From NCBI RefSeq assembly GCF_014108865.1, contig NZ_CP053928.1:4712001-4776000 (forward strand): a stretch of 64,000 bases of DNA, given 5' to 3'. Origin of the DNA: Nocardioides sp. WS12. GTDB taxonomy: Bacteria; Actinomycetota; Actinomycetes; Propionibacteriales; Nocardioidaceae. Positions 1 to 7,613 of this stretch are shown here, in pieces (the stretch's first letter is position 1; each line of letters starts with the position of its first letter). The position numbers and the translations under genes were made by a program. Below the pieces are notes generated by a model that had not been told where the DNA came from, did no database searches, and was given only the letters and a program-made list of their open reading frames with translations.

Positions 1-765
1 CAGGTCGTCGGTGCCGATGGTGTCGATGACCGGCGGGGCCGGGGGCTGCGACTGCTGGCGCTTGCTGAGGCGGACCTCGGAGTGCGCACCGCAACCGTGC
101 TGGAAGGCGACCACACGAGCGTCGTCGTTGGCGTCGCCGTTGGCGCAGACACCGAACATCTCCGACAGCGGGCCGGCGAGGCGGACCAGGAAGCCACAGG
201 AGTAGCACTGGTGCGGGGCCGACTTGGCGATCGGCGCGTCCGGGCCGGGTTCGCCGTCGTACCAGCGCTCGGCGGCGATGTCGCGACCCTCCGGGGAGAG
301 CACGCGGACCCGGCCGAGGCCGAGGTCCTTGGCGACATCGCGGATCTGGGTCTTCTCGTCGGTGTCGAGCGCGTCGTCGCCGAAGGAGTACGTCGGCACG
401 AGGCGCGGGTCCTCGTCGGAGACGGGCAGCAGGTCACCGGGCGACAGGTCGCCGGGCTGGAGGCGGTCGCGGTAGGGCACCCAGGCGGGAGCGATGATCG
501 CTTCGGCGCCGGGAAGCAGCACGACCTCGACGACGGTCACCTTGCGCTGGCGGGACGCCCGCGTCAGGGTCACCGCCCACTGCCAGCCGTGGTAGCCCTT
601 GCGGTTGCACCCGAACAGGTGGGTGACGACCCGCAATCCGTCGACCTGGAGGCCGAGGTGGTCACCCACGTCGGCAGCGTCGACCTCGTTGAGCAGCGCG
701 GTGCGCGCTTCATCAACGGCGTCGGCCGCGACGGCGTCGGTCAACTTGCGCTCGAGTGTGGACAC
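1..765 (-). CDS. DUF3027 domain protein (3' end outside window)
   Basis: The first 255 residues are visible; the frame runs off the left edge, so the C-terminus is missing. The protein matches the actinobacterial DUF3027 family, whose function is unknown to me. Visible features are a conserved HLFGCNRKGYHGWQW segment near residue 50, a YSCGFLVRL stretch near residue 205 and an HGCGAHSE motif near residue 235; the Cys/His-rich C-terminal part could bind metal (inference). GTG at 765 is chosen; an in-frame ATG at 777 would add four residues. It is divergent from the MFS gene, with a small hairpin between the two starts. Confidence 0.8.
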   Translation of the reverse strand, partial: MSTLERKLTDAVAADAVDEARTALLNEVDAADVGDHLGLQVDGLRVVTHLFGCNRKGYHGWQWAVTLTRASRQRKVTVVEVVLLPGAEAIIAPAWVPYRDRLQPGDLSPGDLLPVSDEDPRLVPTYSFGDDALDTDEKTQIRDVAKDLGLGRVRVLSPEGRDIAAERWYDGEPGPDAPIAKSAPHQCYSCGFLVRLAGPLSEMFGVCANGDANDDARVVAFQHGCGAHSEVRLSKRQQSQPPAPPVIDTIGTDDL

Positions 766-830
766 GGGGCACAGCATCCCTCATTCGGGCGATGCTCGTC
801 ACGTCGGGGGACCGTGCCGGGACGTCGGGG

Positions 831-847
831 GGTGTCGCTTCGACACC
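831..847. promoter_or_regulatory. Dyad between divergent DUF3027 and MFS genes
   Basis: GGTGTCG and CGACACC form a perfect 7-bp inverted repeat around CTT in the 101-bp divergent promoter region. Two direct copies of ACGTCGGGGG lie just to its left. It could be an operator shared by the two genes; there is no direct evidence for a binding protein. Confidence 0.35.
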
Positions 848-866
848 AGCAGGCAAGATGGACGTC

Positions 867-2333
867 GTGAGCTATCCGCCTCCACCACCTCCTCCGCCAC
901 CGCCGCCGCGCGACGGTTCCGGTGAGGTCCCGGACGCAGATCTGAGCGAAACAGGATCGATGCGCGCCGTCGGCGCGGGCCTCGGGACCGGTGCGAAGGC
1001 CACGGCCCGCGGCCTCAAGGCCACCGCGGCGGTGACCGGCCGCGCCAGTCGGGCGACCTTCCGACAGGCCCGCAAGGCCGCCGGCGCCCAGGGCGCGGAG
1101 CGATCCGGGCTCAAGCGGCTCATCGAACTGCATTCCTTCAACGCCGCCGGCGACTCGGCCTTCGCCATCGCCCTGGCCGGAACGGTCTTCTTCGCCGGAG
1201 CGACGAGTGGTGAACGCGGACCGGTGCTGCTGTTCCTCGGCCTGACGATGGTGCCGTTCGCGATCGTCGCCCCGCTGATCGGACCGTTCCTCGACCGGTT
1301 CAGCCACGGCCGACGCTGGGCGATCGGCTCGACCTTCGCGCTGCGCGCCTTCCTCTGCTGGATCCTCGCGGGCACGCTCGCCGACGGCTCCCCCTGGTTC
1401 TACGTCGCGGCGCTCGGCGTCCTCGTGTCGTCGAAGGCGTACGGCGTCGCGAAGGCCTCCGCCGTACCCCGACTGCTTCCCCACGAGATCACCCTCGTGA
1501 AGGCGAACGGCCGCGTCGCCCTCGCCGGCGTCGTGGGCGCGTGCGTGTCCGCCCCGCTCGCGGGTGCGGCGTACTGGATCGGCCCCGAGTGGGCCTGCCG
1601 CTACGCGTTCGTCGTGTTCGCCGTCGGCACGGTCGCCGCGATCCTGCTGCCGGACCAGGTCGACTCCTCGACCGGCGAGGAGTCCGTCGAGTCTCCCCGC
1701 GACGCCGTCACCGGCGCGCGCCGTACGACCGGACTGCCGCCGAAGGTGGCGTTCGCACTGCGCGCGAACTGCGGTCCCCGTCTGTTGTCGGGCTTCCTGA
1801 CGATGTTCATGACGTTCGTGCTCGCCACCGAACCGCTCGACGGCTGGGAGACCACGACCAAGTCGACCGTGCTGCTCGGCCTGGTCATCGGCGGCGCAGG
1901 CCTCGGCAACACGATCGGCATCTTCGTGGCGTCCCTCGCGCGCAAGATCAACCCGGTCGTGATGGTGGTCGTCGCCCTGCTCGCCGACATCGTTGCCCTG
2001 CTGTTCGCGACCATCGTCTACAGCGCGTTGCCACTGGTCATCCTCGGCCTGACGGTCGGGTTGATGCAGTACCTCGCGAAGGTCTCGCTCGACTCCACCA
2101 TCCAGACCGGGGTCCCGGCACGCGCCCACGCGAGCGCGTTCGCGAAGGGCGACACCACCCTGCAACTGGCGTGGGTGGTCGGCGGATTCCTCGGCGTGAT
2201 CCTGTCCTACCCCGCGGTCAACGACTTCGGACTGGCGTTCGCTGCGGTGCTGGTGAGCGCCTGGGCGGTCTTCGTGCTGCGCAGCGCGCCGCACAAGCGG
2301 GGCAGCCAGCAGAGCCCGCCGATCCCCGCCTGA
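867..2333 (+). CDS. MFS transporter
   Basis: A 488-aa integral membrane protein of the major facilitator superfamily with about 12 hydrophobic segments starting near residue 95. The N-terminus is cytoplasmic-looking and unusual: a run of 11 prolines at residues 4-14 followed by a basic, Ala-rich stretch. A conserved loop after TM2 (FLDRFSHGRRWAIG) corresponds to the MFS motif-A region. The substrate cannot be told from sequence. GTG at 867 is preferred because CAAGAT lies 7 nt upstream, as expected for a leaderless -10 box; ATG at 858 is in frame. Pairing with DUF3027 recurs in actinobacteria as far as I know. Confidence 0.85.
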   Translation: MSYPPPPPPPPPPPRDGSGEVPDADLSETGSMRAVGAGLGTGAKATARGLKATAAVTGRASRATFRQARKAAGAQGAERSGLKRLIELHSFNAAGDSAFAIALAGTVFFAGATSGERGPVLLFLGLTMVPFAIVAPLIGPFLDRFSHGRRWAIGSTFALRAFLCWILAGTLADGSPWFYVAALGVLVSSKAYGVAKASAVPRLLPHEITLVKANGRVALAGVVGACVSAPLAGAAYWIGPEWACRYAFVVFAVGTVAAILLPDQVDSSTGEESVESPRDAVTGARRTTGLPPKVAFALRANCGPRLLSGFLTMFMTFVLATEPLDGWETTTKSTVLLGLVIGGAGLGNTIGIFVASLARKINPVVMVVVALLADIVALLFATIVYSALPLVILGLTVGLMQYLAKVSLDSTIQTGVPARAHASAFAKGDTTLQLAWVVGGFLGVILSYPAVNDFGLAFAAVLVSAWAVFVLRSAPHKRGSQQSPPIPA

Positions 2334-2350
2334 GCGCTAGTTGGTCACAG

Positions 2351-2424
2351 GTCGGCAGCGCGGCGGGAGGCGTCGATGGGCAGCTTGCTGCCCCGGATCA
2401 ACGCCGGAGACGCGCTCGACCCAA
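2351..2424 (+). repeat. 74-bp interspersed repeat, copy 1
   Basis: First unit of a tandem pair lying between the MFS and cold-shock genes (periods 82 and 83 bp, each unit preceded by CACAG). The element starts GTCGGCAGCGCGG, has a central GGCAGCTTGCTGCC inverted repeat and ends GCTCGACCCAA. Further copies are in lon (13827-13900) and, inverted, upstream of rtcB (15659-15729). Confidence 0.85.
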
Positions 2425-2432
2425 TGTCACAG

Positions 2433-2507
2433 GTCGGCAGCCGCGGCGGGAGGCGTCGATGGGCAGCTTGCTGCCCCGGATCAACGCCGGAGACGCGCTC
2501 GACCCAA
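2433..2507 (+). repeat. Interspersed repeat, copy 2
   Basis: Second tandem unit, identical to copy 1 apart from one inserted C after GTCGGCAG. The flanking CACAG directly follows at 2511-2515 and overlaps the stop codon of the cold-shock gene (2510-2512), so the tandem duplication abuts the 3' end of that gene. Confidence 0.85.
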
Positions 2508-2509
2508 TG

Positions 2510-2905
2510 TCACAGTTCGAGCTCGTCGGCGAGGGCGCGGAGCACCTTCGCGACGGGCTGGGCCGCGCGACGATCGGGGTGGCGGCCGTGGCGGTAGGCC
2601 TCGCCCACACCGTCGAGCAGGCGGATCAGGTCCTCGACGATCAGGACCATGTCCTCCGGCGACTTGCGGCGGGCGTTCTGCTGGTTGCGGGAGACCGAAG
2701 CGGGCGCGTCGATGAGCTTGACCTGGAGCGCCTGGTCGCCACGGCGGCCCTGAGCGATCCCGAACTCGACCTTGGTGCCCGCCTTGAGGGTGGTGACGCC
2801 CTCGGGCAGCGCGTCGGAGCGCACGTAGACGTCCGCACCGTCGTCCTGGGAGAGGAAGCCGAAGCCCTTCTCCGTGTCGTACCACTTCACCTTGCCACTC
2901 GGCAC
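2510..2905 (-). CDS. Cold-shock domain protein
   Basis: 131-aa protein with an N-terminal cold-shock (OB-fold) domain, residues 1-65, containing GKVKWYDTEKGFGFL (RNP1-like) and DVYVRSDAL (RNP2-like, Val in place of the usual His). A C-terminal extension of about 65 residues, rich in charged residues, is longer than the classic 67-aa CspA and typical of an actinobacterial subfamily. It is expected to bind RNA or single-stranded DNA in the cytoplasm. GTG at 2905 is chosen because GGAAGG lies 8-9 nt upstream; an in-frame GTG at 2923 exists. Its stop codon sits at the edge of the repeat pair. Confidence 0.9.
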   Translation of the reverse strand: MPSGKVKWYDTEKGFGFLSQDDGADVYVRSDALPEGVTTLKAGTKVEFGIAQGRRGDQALQVKLIDAPASVSRNQQNARRKSPEDMVLIVEDLIRLLDGVGEAYRHGRHPDRRAAQPVAKVLRALADELEL

Positions 2906-2939
2906 GGTCTCGACCTTCCTCACTGATCACGCTGTTGCC

Positions 2940-2957
2940 GCGAGCCCGACGGCTCGC
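2940..2957 (-). promoter_or_regulatory. 5' leader hairpin of cold-shock gene
   Basis: GCGAGCC-CGAC-GGCTCGC is a perfect 7-bp stem with a 4-nt loop, about 35 nt before the cold-shock start codon. A TAGCAT-like -10 lies further upstream on the minus strand (about 2965), so the hairpin would be in the 5' UTR, a place where cold-shock mRNAs often carry regulatory structure. Confidence 0.4.
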
Positions 2958-3013
2958 AACCGCACATGCTAGTAGGCACGGTGGGTGCGGGCCGACGTCG
3001 TACCCTCGCGGAC

Positions 3014-3610
3014 GTGGGAAGCGAACCGTCACCGCCGCAACTTCTGCCCCCTCCGCTGCCGCTGCGGACCGAGCGACTCGTGCTGCGCACGGTGGTCGCC
3101 AGCGACCGCGAGGCGATCGGCGACTACTGCGCGAAGCCCGAGGTGACGCGCTATCTACCCTTCCCGGCACTCGACGACGAGGGCCTGACCAAGCGCCTGG
3201 ATCGCCTCGTCGCGGCCACCGCGCCCTCAACGGTCGGGGAGTTCCTGGCGCTGGCCGTCGAGTTCGACGGCGTGCTCGTCGGCGACCTGATGCTCCGCTT
3301 CAGCGCCAGGCATGGCGACGACGCGCCGCCGTCGATCGCTGAGCTCGGCTGGGTGTTCGCGCCGGAGTACGCCGGCCGCGGGTTCGCCACCGAGAGCGCG
3401 CGCGCCCTCATCGACCTGGCGTTCGGGCACTACCCGCTGCACCGGGTGATGGCTCAGCTCGACCCCCGCAACGTCGCCTCCGCAGCCCTGTGCGAGCGGT
3501 TGGGGATGCGTCACGAGGCACACACCCGCGAGGACTTCGCCGACCGCGACGGCACCTGGGGCGACACAGCCGTCTACGGCCTGCTGCGCCGGGAATGGGC
3601 CGCGCTGTAA
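3014..3610 (+). CDS. GNAT family N-acetyltransferase (RimJ/RimL type)
   Basis: 198-aa acetyl-CoA-dependent N-acyltransferase. The N-terminus has the LRTERLVLRTV start typical of the RimJ/RimL subfamily; the acetyl-CoA binding loop is near residues 110-130 (AELGWVFAPEYAGRGFATES), followed by HRVMAQLDPRNVASAALCERLGM. The acceptor substrate is unknown. GTG at 3014 is chosen because TACCCT lies 7 nt upstream, fitting a leaderless transcript; ATG at 2966 is in frame but would overlap the promoter. It converges with the RDD-FHA gene. Confidence 0.88.
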   Translation: MGSEPSPPQLLPPPLPLRTERLVLRTVVASDREAIGDYCAKPEVTRYLPFPALDDEGLTKRLDRLVAATAPSTVGEFLALAVEFDGVLVGDLMLRFSARHGDDAPPSIAELGWVFAPEYAGRGFATESARALIDLAFGHYPLHRVMAQLDPRNVASAALCERLGMRHEAHTREDFADRDGTWGDTAVYGLLRREWAAL

Positions 3611-3625
3611 CGCGGCTGCCCGGCC

Positions 3626-4834
3626 TCAGCTCGCGCGTTCGACCTTCATCATCCGGTCACCGAAGCGGACGACGTCACCGGCGAGCAAGGTGCTCGGACG
3701 CCCCGGCGTGAGCGACTTCGACATGCCGCCGCGGACGACGAACGACCCGTTGGTCGACCCACGATCCATCACGACCAGGGCACCGTCGGGCGCCACCAGG
3801 AACTGGGCATGGGTCTTGGACAGCGACATGTCCGAGGACCGGAGGGGTACGACGTGGCGGACCGGCTCGCCCGGACGCGGCTCGGGTCGGCGGCCGACGA
3901 GGGCGAGGCCCTCGACGACGAACGCCTCGCCCGAGTCGAAGGACACGCGCCACCGACTGGTCGGAGGCGCGGCCGCAACCGGTGCCACGGGCGAGGGCAC
4001 GGTGGTCGGAGCCGGGCTGGCCACCGGGGCCGGGGCCTGACGAACCGGCGGCGTTGCCGCTGGCGCGGCCCGGTGCACTCCGGGGGCCGGCGCTGCGACC
4101 GGGGGCTGCACCGATGCGGGTGCGGGAGCAGGTGGGGGCACGGGAGCGGGGGCTTGCCGTACCGGGGCCGGCGCTGCGACCGGGGCCCGAGCCACGACCG
4201 GAGCGGGGCCGGTGCCGGTGCGGGGGCGGGGGCCCGCGACCGGCGTGGGCATCGGCATGGGCGGAGGCACCGGGATCGACTCGGGTGCCGGCACGGGCAC
4301 CAGGCGCATCGCGGTGAGGTTCACGATCTGCTGCGGACGGTCATCGACCTCGTCGGTCGCGACCGGCATCGGCCGGACGTCGACCACGACCGCATCGCCG
4401 ATCTGGTCGTGCAGGGCACGGCGCTGCCGTGTGGGATCAGCGGCGGCGGTCCACGCCAGCGTGGCCAGACCCATCCCGACAGTCGGAATGCCCGCGGCAC
4501 CCAGCGCCAGGGAGCGCCCGATGGCGGGCCCGACACCGATCGGGCGGCCGGTGGTCCGTCGTACGACCCGAAGGCCCACGACCGCCTTGCCGGGGGTGAG
4601 CCCGGTCGTTCCCACGACCACAGCGGTCACGAGGCCGATCAGGATCACCGCACCGAGGAAGGAGGCGAGAGCGATCCAGACCTCGTCACGCGCAGCGAAG
4701 CGCCAGACCGCCAGGCCGATGCCGGCCGCGATCCCCCAGCCGATCGTGCGATCCAGCACGAACGCCGAGAAGCGTCGATCGAGCTCGGCCGGTGGAAACA
4801 TCACCGGCTCCGCCGTGGGCGGGACGAGGGACAT
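3626..4834 (-). CDS. RDD-family membrane protein with C-terminal FHA domain
   Basis: 402 aa. Residues 18-155 form an RDD domain with transmembrane segments (signature LDRRFSAFVLDR near residue 20). A Pro/Ala-rich linker of about 120 residues follows. Residues about 305-402 are an FHA phosphothreonine-binding domain with the GR.., SxxH-like (SLSKTHAQF) and GSTNGSF signatures. FHA domains read Ser/Thr kinase phosphorylation, so this is probably a membrane-anchored phospho-reader. It is the last gene of the PP2C-FHA-RDD/FHA operon, 27 nt after the preceding FHA gene. Confidence 0.88.
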   Translation of the reverse strand: MSLVPPTAEPVMFPPAELDRRFSAFVLDRTIGWGIAAGIGLAVWRFAARDEVWIALASFLGAVILIGLVTAVVVGTTGLTPGKAVVGLRVVRRTTGRPIGVGPAIGRSLALGAAGIPTVGMGLATLAWTAAADPTRQRRALHDQIGDAVVVDVRPMPVATDEVDDRPQQIVNLTAMRLVPVPAPESIPVPPPMPMPTPVAGPRPRTGTGPAPVVARAPVAAPAPVRQAPAPVPPPAPAPASVQPPVAAPAPGVHRAAPAATPPVRQAPAPVASPAPTTVPSPVAPVAAAPPTSRWRVSFDSGEAFVVEGLALVGRRPEPRPGEPVRHVVPLRSSDMSLSKTHAQFLVAPDGALVVMDRGSTNGSFVVRGGMSKSLTPGRPSTLLAGDVVRFGDRMMKVERAS

Positions 4835-4861
4835 GAATGTGCTCCGAGTAGCGGTGGCCCG

Positions 4862-6723
4862 TCAGGGCCGGGTGACCTGGATGGTGACTCCATCGCCCAG
4901 GTTGATGATGGCGCCAGGAATCAGCTGGACAGCGATGCCGGGCTTGAGGTCCTCCGGCCCCAGCCCCGGCTGCACCAGAACGGTGCCATTGGTCGAACCC
5001 ATGTCCGTCACGACGGCGGTGCCGTGGTCGGCACCGGTGCCGGGACGGACCTCCACATGGGTGGACGAGATCTCGTGCAGGCGGCTCGGCACCGTGACCA
5101 GCGTCGGCTGCTCGGTCGAGGTGAACCGGCGTGCTTCCGGCGCCCGACCGATGAGGATGGCCCGGTCGACGACGATCGTCTGCCCGTCGGAAATGAGGAG
5201 CTGTGCGACCGGCTGGGTGATCGCCGGAGCCTGCGGCTGGCCGGGAATCCCCGACGGCGGAACCGCCGGCTCGCCACCACCGGCGATGGTCAGGCCGTCG
5301 TGCTCGAGCGGGAAGCCGGGCGGCGGCGGCACGGCGCCACCGACGGGTTCCCACGAGCCGATGGGCAACGGCGGCGCGTCGGGCACGCCGGCGTCCATCG
5401 GCGGCGGGGGCGGCGTCCAGCCGGCAGGCGCCACCTCGGTGGCCCCACCGAGCGGCGGGAACGGCGGCGGCGGAACCGCAGGCGTGTCGGGCTCGGCGAG
5501 GGGGTCAGGCTCGATCGCCGGCGGCGGGGTGACGGGGACGTCGCTGGGGGCCGGGTTGTCCCAGGGGGTCACCCACCCGGCGGGCGCAGCGTGATCCGGC
5601 GCGGCCGGCGGGTCGACGGGCAGGTCCACGGGCGGGTCGACAGGCGCGGGCCCCGCCAGCGGGTCACTGAGCGGATCGGTCAAGGGGTCGCCGACCACGG
5701 GGTCCATGACCTCGGTGGCCGGACCGTCGTCGAACGGTGAGGCCTCGGCCATGACGTCGGCCTCGGCGCTGTCCATCGCGTCGTCGGCGACGGCTTCGTC
5801 GGCCATCGCGGCGTCAGCGAGGGACGCATCCATGGGGTCGCCCTCAACGGGGCGCCCTCCACGTCGGCCTCCACGTCGGCCTCGGCGCCGGCAGGTTCCA
5901 TCGTGGTTTCGGGTTCGGAGGCCAGGTGGGCGCCGCCGAACGACGGGGGCGGCGGGGGCTCCCAGGGGGCGTCGACTCCGGCCGCGAGGCCGCCAGCTGC
6001 CAGGCCACCGGCGACAAGGCCACCAGCGACAAGGGCGTCGCCGGACGATGCGTCGTCGGCAGCGTCCTCGACCGGACCGCCCTCGGCGACCATGTCCTCC
6101 TCGGCAATCTCCTCCGGCGTCTCGACCGGGGCATCGTCAGCGTGCTCGTCAACGTGCTCGTCAACGTGCTCGTCAACGTGCTCATGAGCGGCCTCGTCAG
6201 CGGCGGCGACCATCGGGACGTCAGCGCCGGCATCGGCCATCGTGTCGCCGGCCGGAGTGGCCAGCACGGCGGGTCGATCGATCCGGCCGACCCGTACGAG
6301 TCCACCCAGGATCGGGAAGTCAGTGGAGGCCTCATCGCCGTCGCCGGGCACGGTCACGGTCAGTGCGGTGACACCCTCGACCTCGCGATCCACCCAGGTG
6401 TGGCTCGCGGCGCCGTCCAGTTCGACGTCCTCGCCGGCACCGGTGATCGACGCCGTGACGCCCTGGCCACGCAGCAGGATCCGGGTGGGGCCTTCTTCGG
6501 TACTCACCAGGACGAAGCCCGGGATCTTGCTCAAGCCCGAGGCGAGGAGACCGTCGAGGACCTCGTCGAACCCGGCGCCGCCGTCGACCAAGGCCCAGAG
6601 GGAAACGACCTGGTCCTTCTGCGACTCGGGCAGCAAGATCGTGACCTTGCTGCCGAACACTGCGAACCAGGATCCAGCTCGGTAGGACCAGGCGCCGGTG
6701 GCGCCCGTAGCGATCTCGCTCAT
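4862..6723 (-). CDS. FHA-domain protein, split by a frameshift
   Basis: One gene of about 620 codons if restored. The N-terminal part (6723 to about 5850) begins with an unfamiliar domain, residues 1-110 (start MSEIATGATGAWSYRAG), followed by a long acidic Ala/Asp/Glu/Pro linker including EHVD repeats. The reading frame then shifts: the frame from the start continues as Pro/Arg/Thr-rich nonsense to 5680, while the neighbouring frame from about 5850 carries the continuing acidic linker and a good C-terminal FHA domain (ILIGRAPEARRF, SSTHVEV, GSTNGTV). One missing C in the CCCC run at 5849-5852 explains it. Either a sequencing error, programmed slippage, or a real null allele. Its ATG overlaps the PP2C stop (ATGA). 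Confidence 0.8.
5849..5852 (-). other. Site of frameshift in FHA gene
   Basis: Four identical bases (CCCC on the coding strand) where the frame breaks. Adding one C gives a continuous reading frame: Gly-Ala-Pro-Val-Glu-Gly-Asp-Pro-Met. Homopolymer length is a common sequencing error class and also a slippage site. Confidence 0.7.
6141..6176 (-). repeat. 12-bp tandem repeat coding EHVD
   Basis: Three exact copies of a 12-bp unit (CGTGCTCGTCAA on the plus strand) plus a partial fourth in the linker of the FHA protein, giving EHVD-EHVD-EHVD. The period is a multiple of three, so copy number can change without breaking the frame. Confidence 0.85.
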
Positions 6724-7568
6724 GGGAGAGCTCCCAACTTCTGCTCCAGACTCACCCGCTGCGCATCGGAGTCATACGGATCTGTGTGGGTCAATCCCAC
6801 CACATCAACGACGACAGCGGTGGCGTTGTCGTGCCCGCCAGCGCTCAGGGCTGCAGCGACGAGCTGTTCGGCGGCGTCCCGCGGGTCCTCACACCCACCC
6901 AGAATCGCCCCGATCTGCTCGTCACTGACCATCCCGCTGACCCCGTCGGAGCACAGCAGCAGGCGCTCCGCTGCGGCCAGCGGCATCAGGAAGAAATCGG
7001 CCTCCCCGCTCACGCTGCCGGGCAGTGCCGAACCGCCCAGGGCTCGCGTGATCACGTTGCGGCTGGGATGCACGGCGGCCGCCTCCGCACTGATCTGGCC
7101 GGCCTCGACCATCTCCTGGACGAGGCTGTGGTCGACGCTCACCTGCTCGAGGAGCCCGTCGGTGTGACGGTAGATCCGGGAGTCGCCGACGTTGGCCAGC
7201 AGCCAGCGCGGGCCGTCGTCGGAATCGACCAGCAACGCCACGACGGCGGTCGTTCCGGCGGAGAACGACGCGGGCGCACCGTTGGCGCGCTGCTCGGCGT
7301 CGTAGGCAAGAATCCGGTCCTGGACCGCCTGCAGGGTGGAGGCGATCACCTCGGCGCCGCGGGCCGCGTCGTACCCGTCGGCAGCGAGGCGCGCGAACTC
7401 CTCGATGACGATCCCGCTGGCCACGTCGCCGCGGTCGTGTCCGCCCATGCCGTCGGCGACGACGAAGACCGGCGGGTTCGCCAGATAGGCGTCCTCATTG
7501 GCCGAACGAACGAGGCCGACATCGGTCGCGGAGCCGTGGTGCAACTCGACCTGACTGACGCCGATCAT
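6720..7568 (-). CDS. PP2C-family Ser/Thr protein phosphatase
   Basis: 282-aa PPM/PP2C phosphatase. Metal-binding aspartates are seen in SANEDAY (D26), VADGMGG (D39), LLCSDGVSG (near D215) and GHDNATAVVV (near D250); the length fits the catalytic domain without a transmembrane segment. It should remove phosphate from Ser/Thr-phosphorylated proteins, probably counteracting a PknB-type kinase not in this window. First gene of an operon with two FHA proteins; its stop overlaps the next start (ATGA). An in-frame ORF extends far upstream over the helicase genes, but homology starts at ATG 7568. Confidence 0.92.
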   Translation of the reverse strand: MIGVSQVELHHGSATDVGLVRSANEDAYLANPPVFVVADGMGGHDRGDVASGIVIEEFARLAADGYDAARGAEVIASTLQAVQDRILAYDAEQRANGAPASFSAGTTAVVALLVDSDDGPRWLLANVGDSRIYRHTDGLLEQVSVDHSLVQEMVEAGQISAEAAAVHPSRNVITRALGGSALPGSVSGEADFFLMPLAAAERLLLCSDGVSGMVSDEQIGAILGGCEDPRDAAEQLVAAALSAGGHDNATAVVVDVVGLTHTDPYDSDAQRVSLEQKLGALP

Positions 7569-7613
7569 GCGCCCGGTCCTTCGAGCGCACCCGGTGTCGG
7601 TAGTTTGAGCAGC

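Noticed and set aside
3809..5740. A 643-codon plus-strand open frame over the FHA genes
   Set aside because: Antisense to two FHA genes, composition of Arg/Gly/His shadow, no domain.
5680..5848. Tail of the N-terminal FHA frame (Pro/Arg/Thr-rich) as a genuine C-terminus
   Set aside because: Its composition is that of a shadow frame and the neighbouring frame carries the intact FHA domain.
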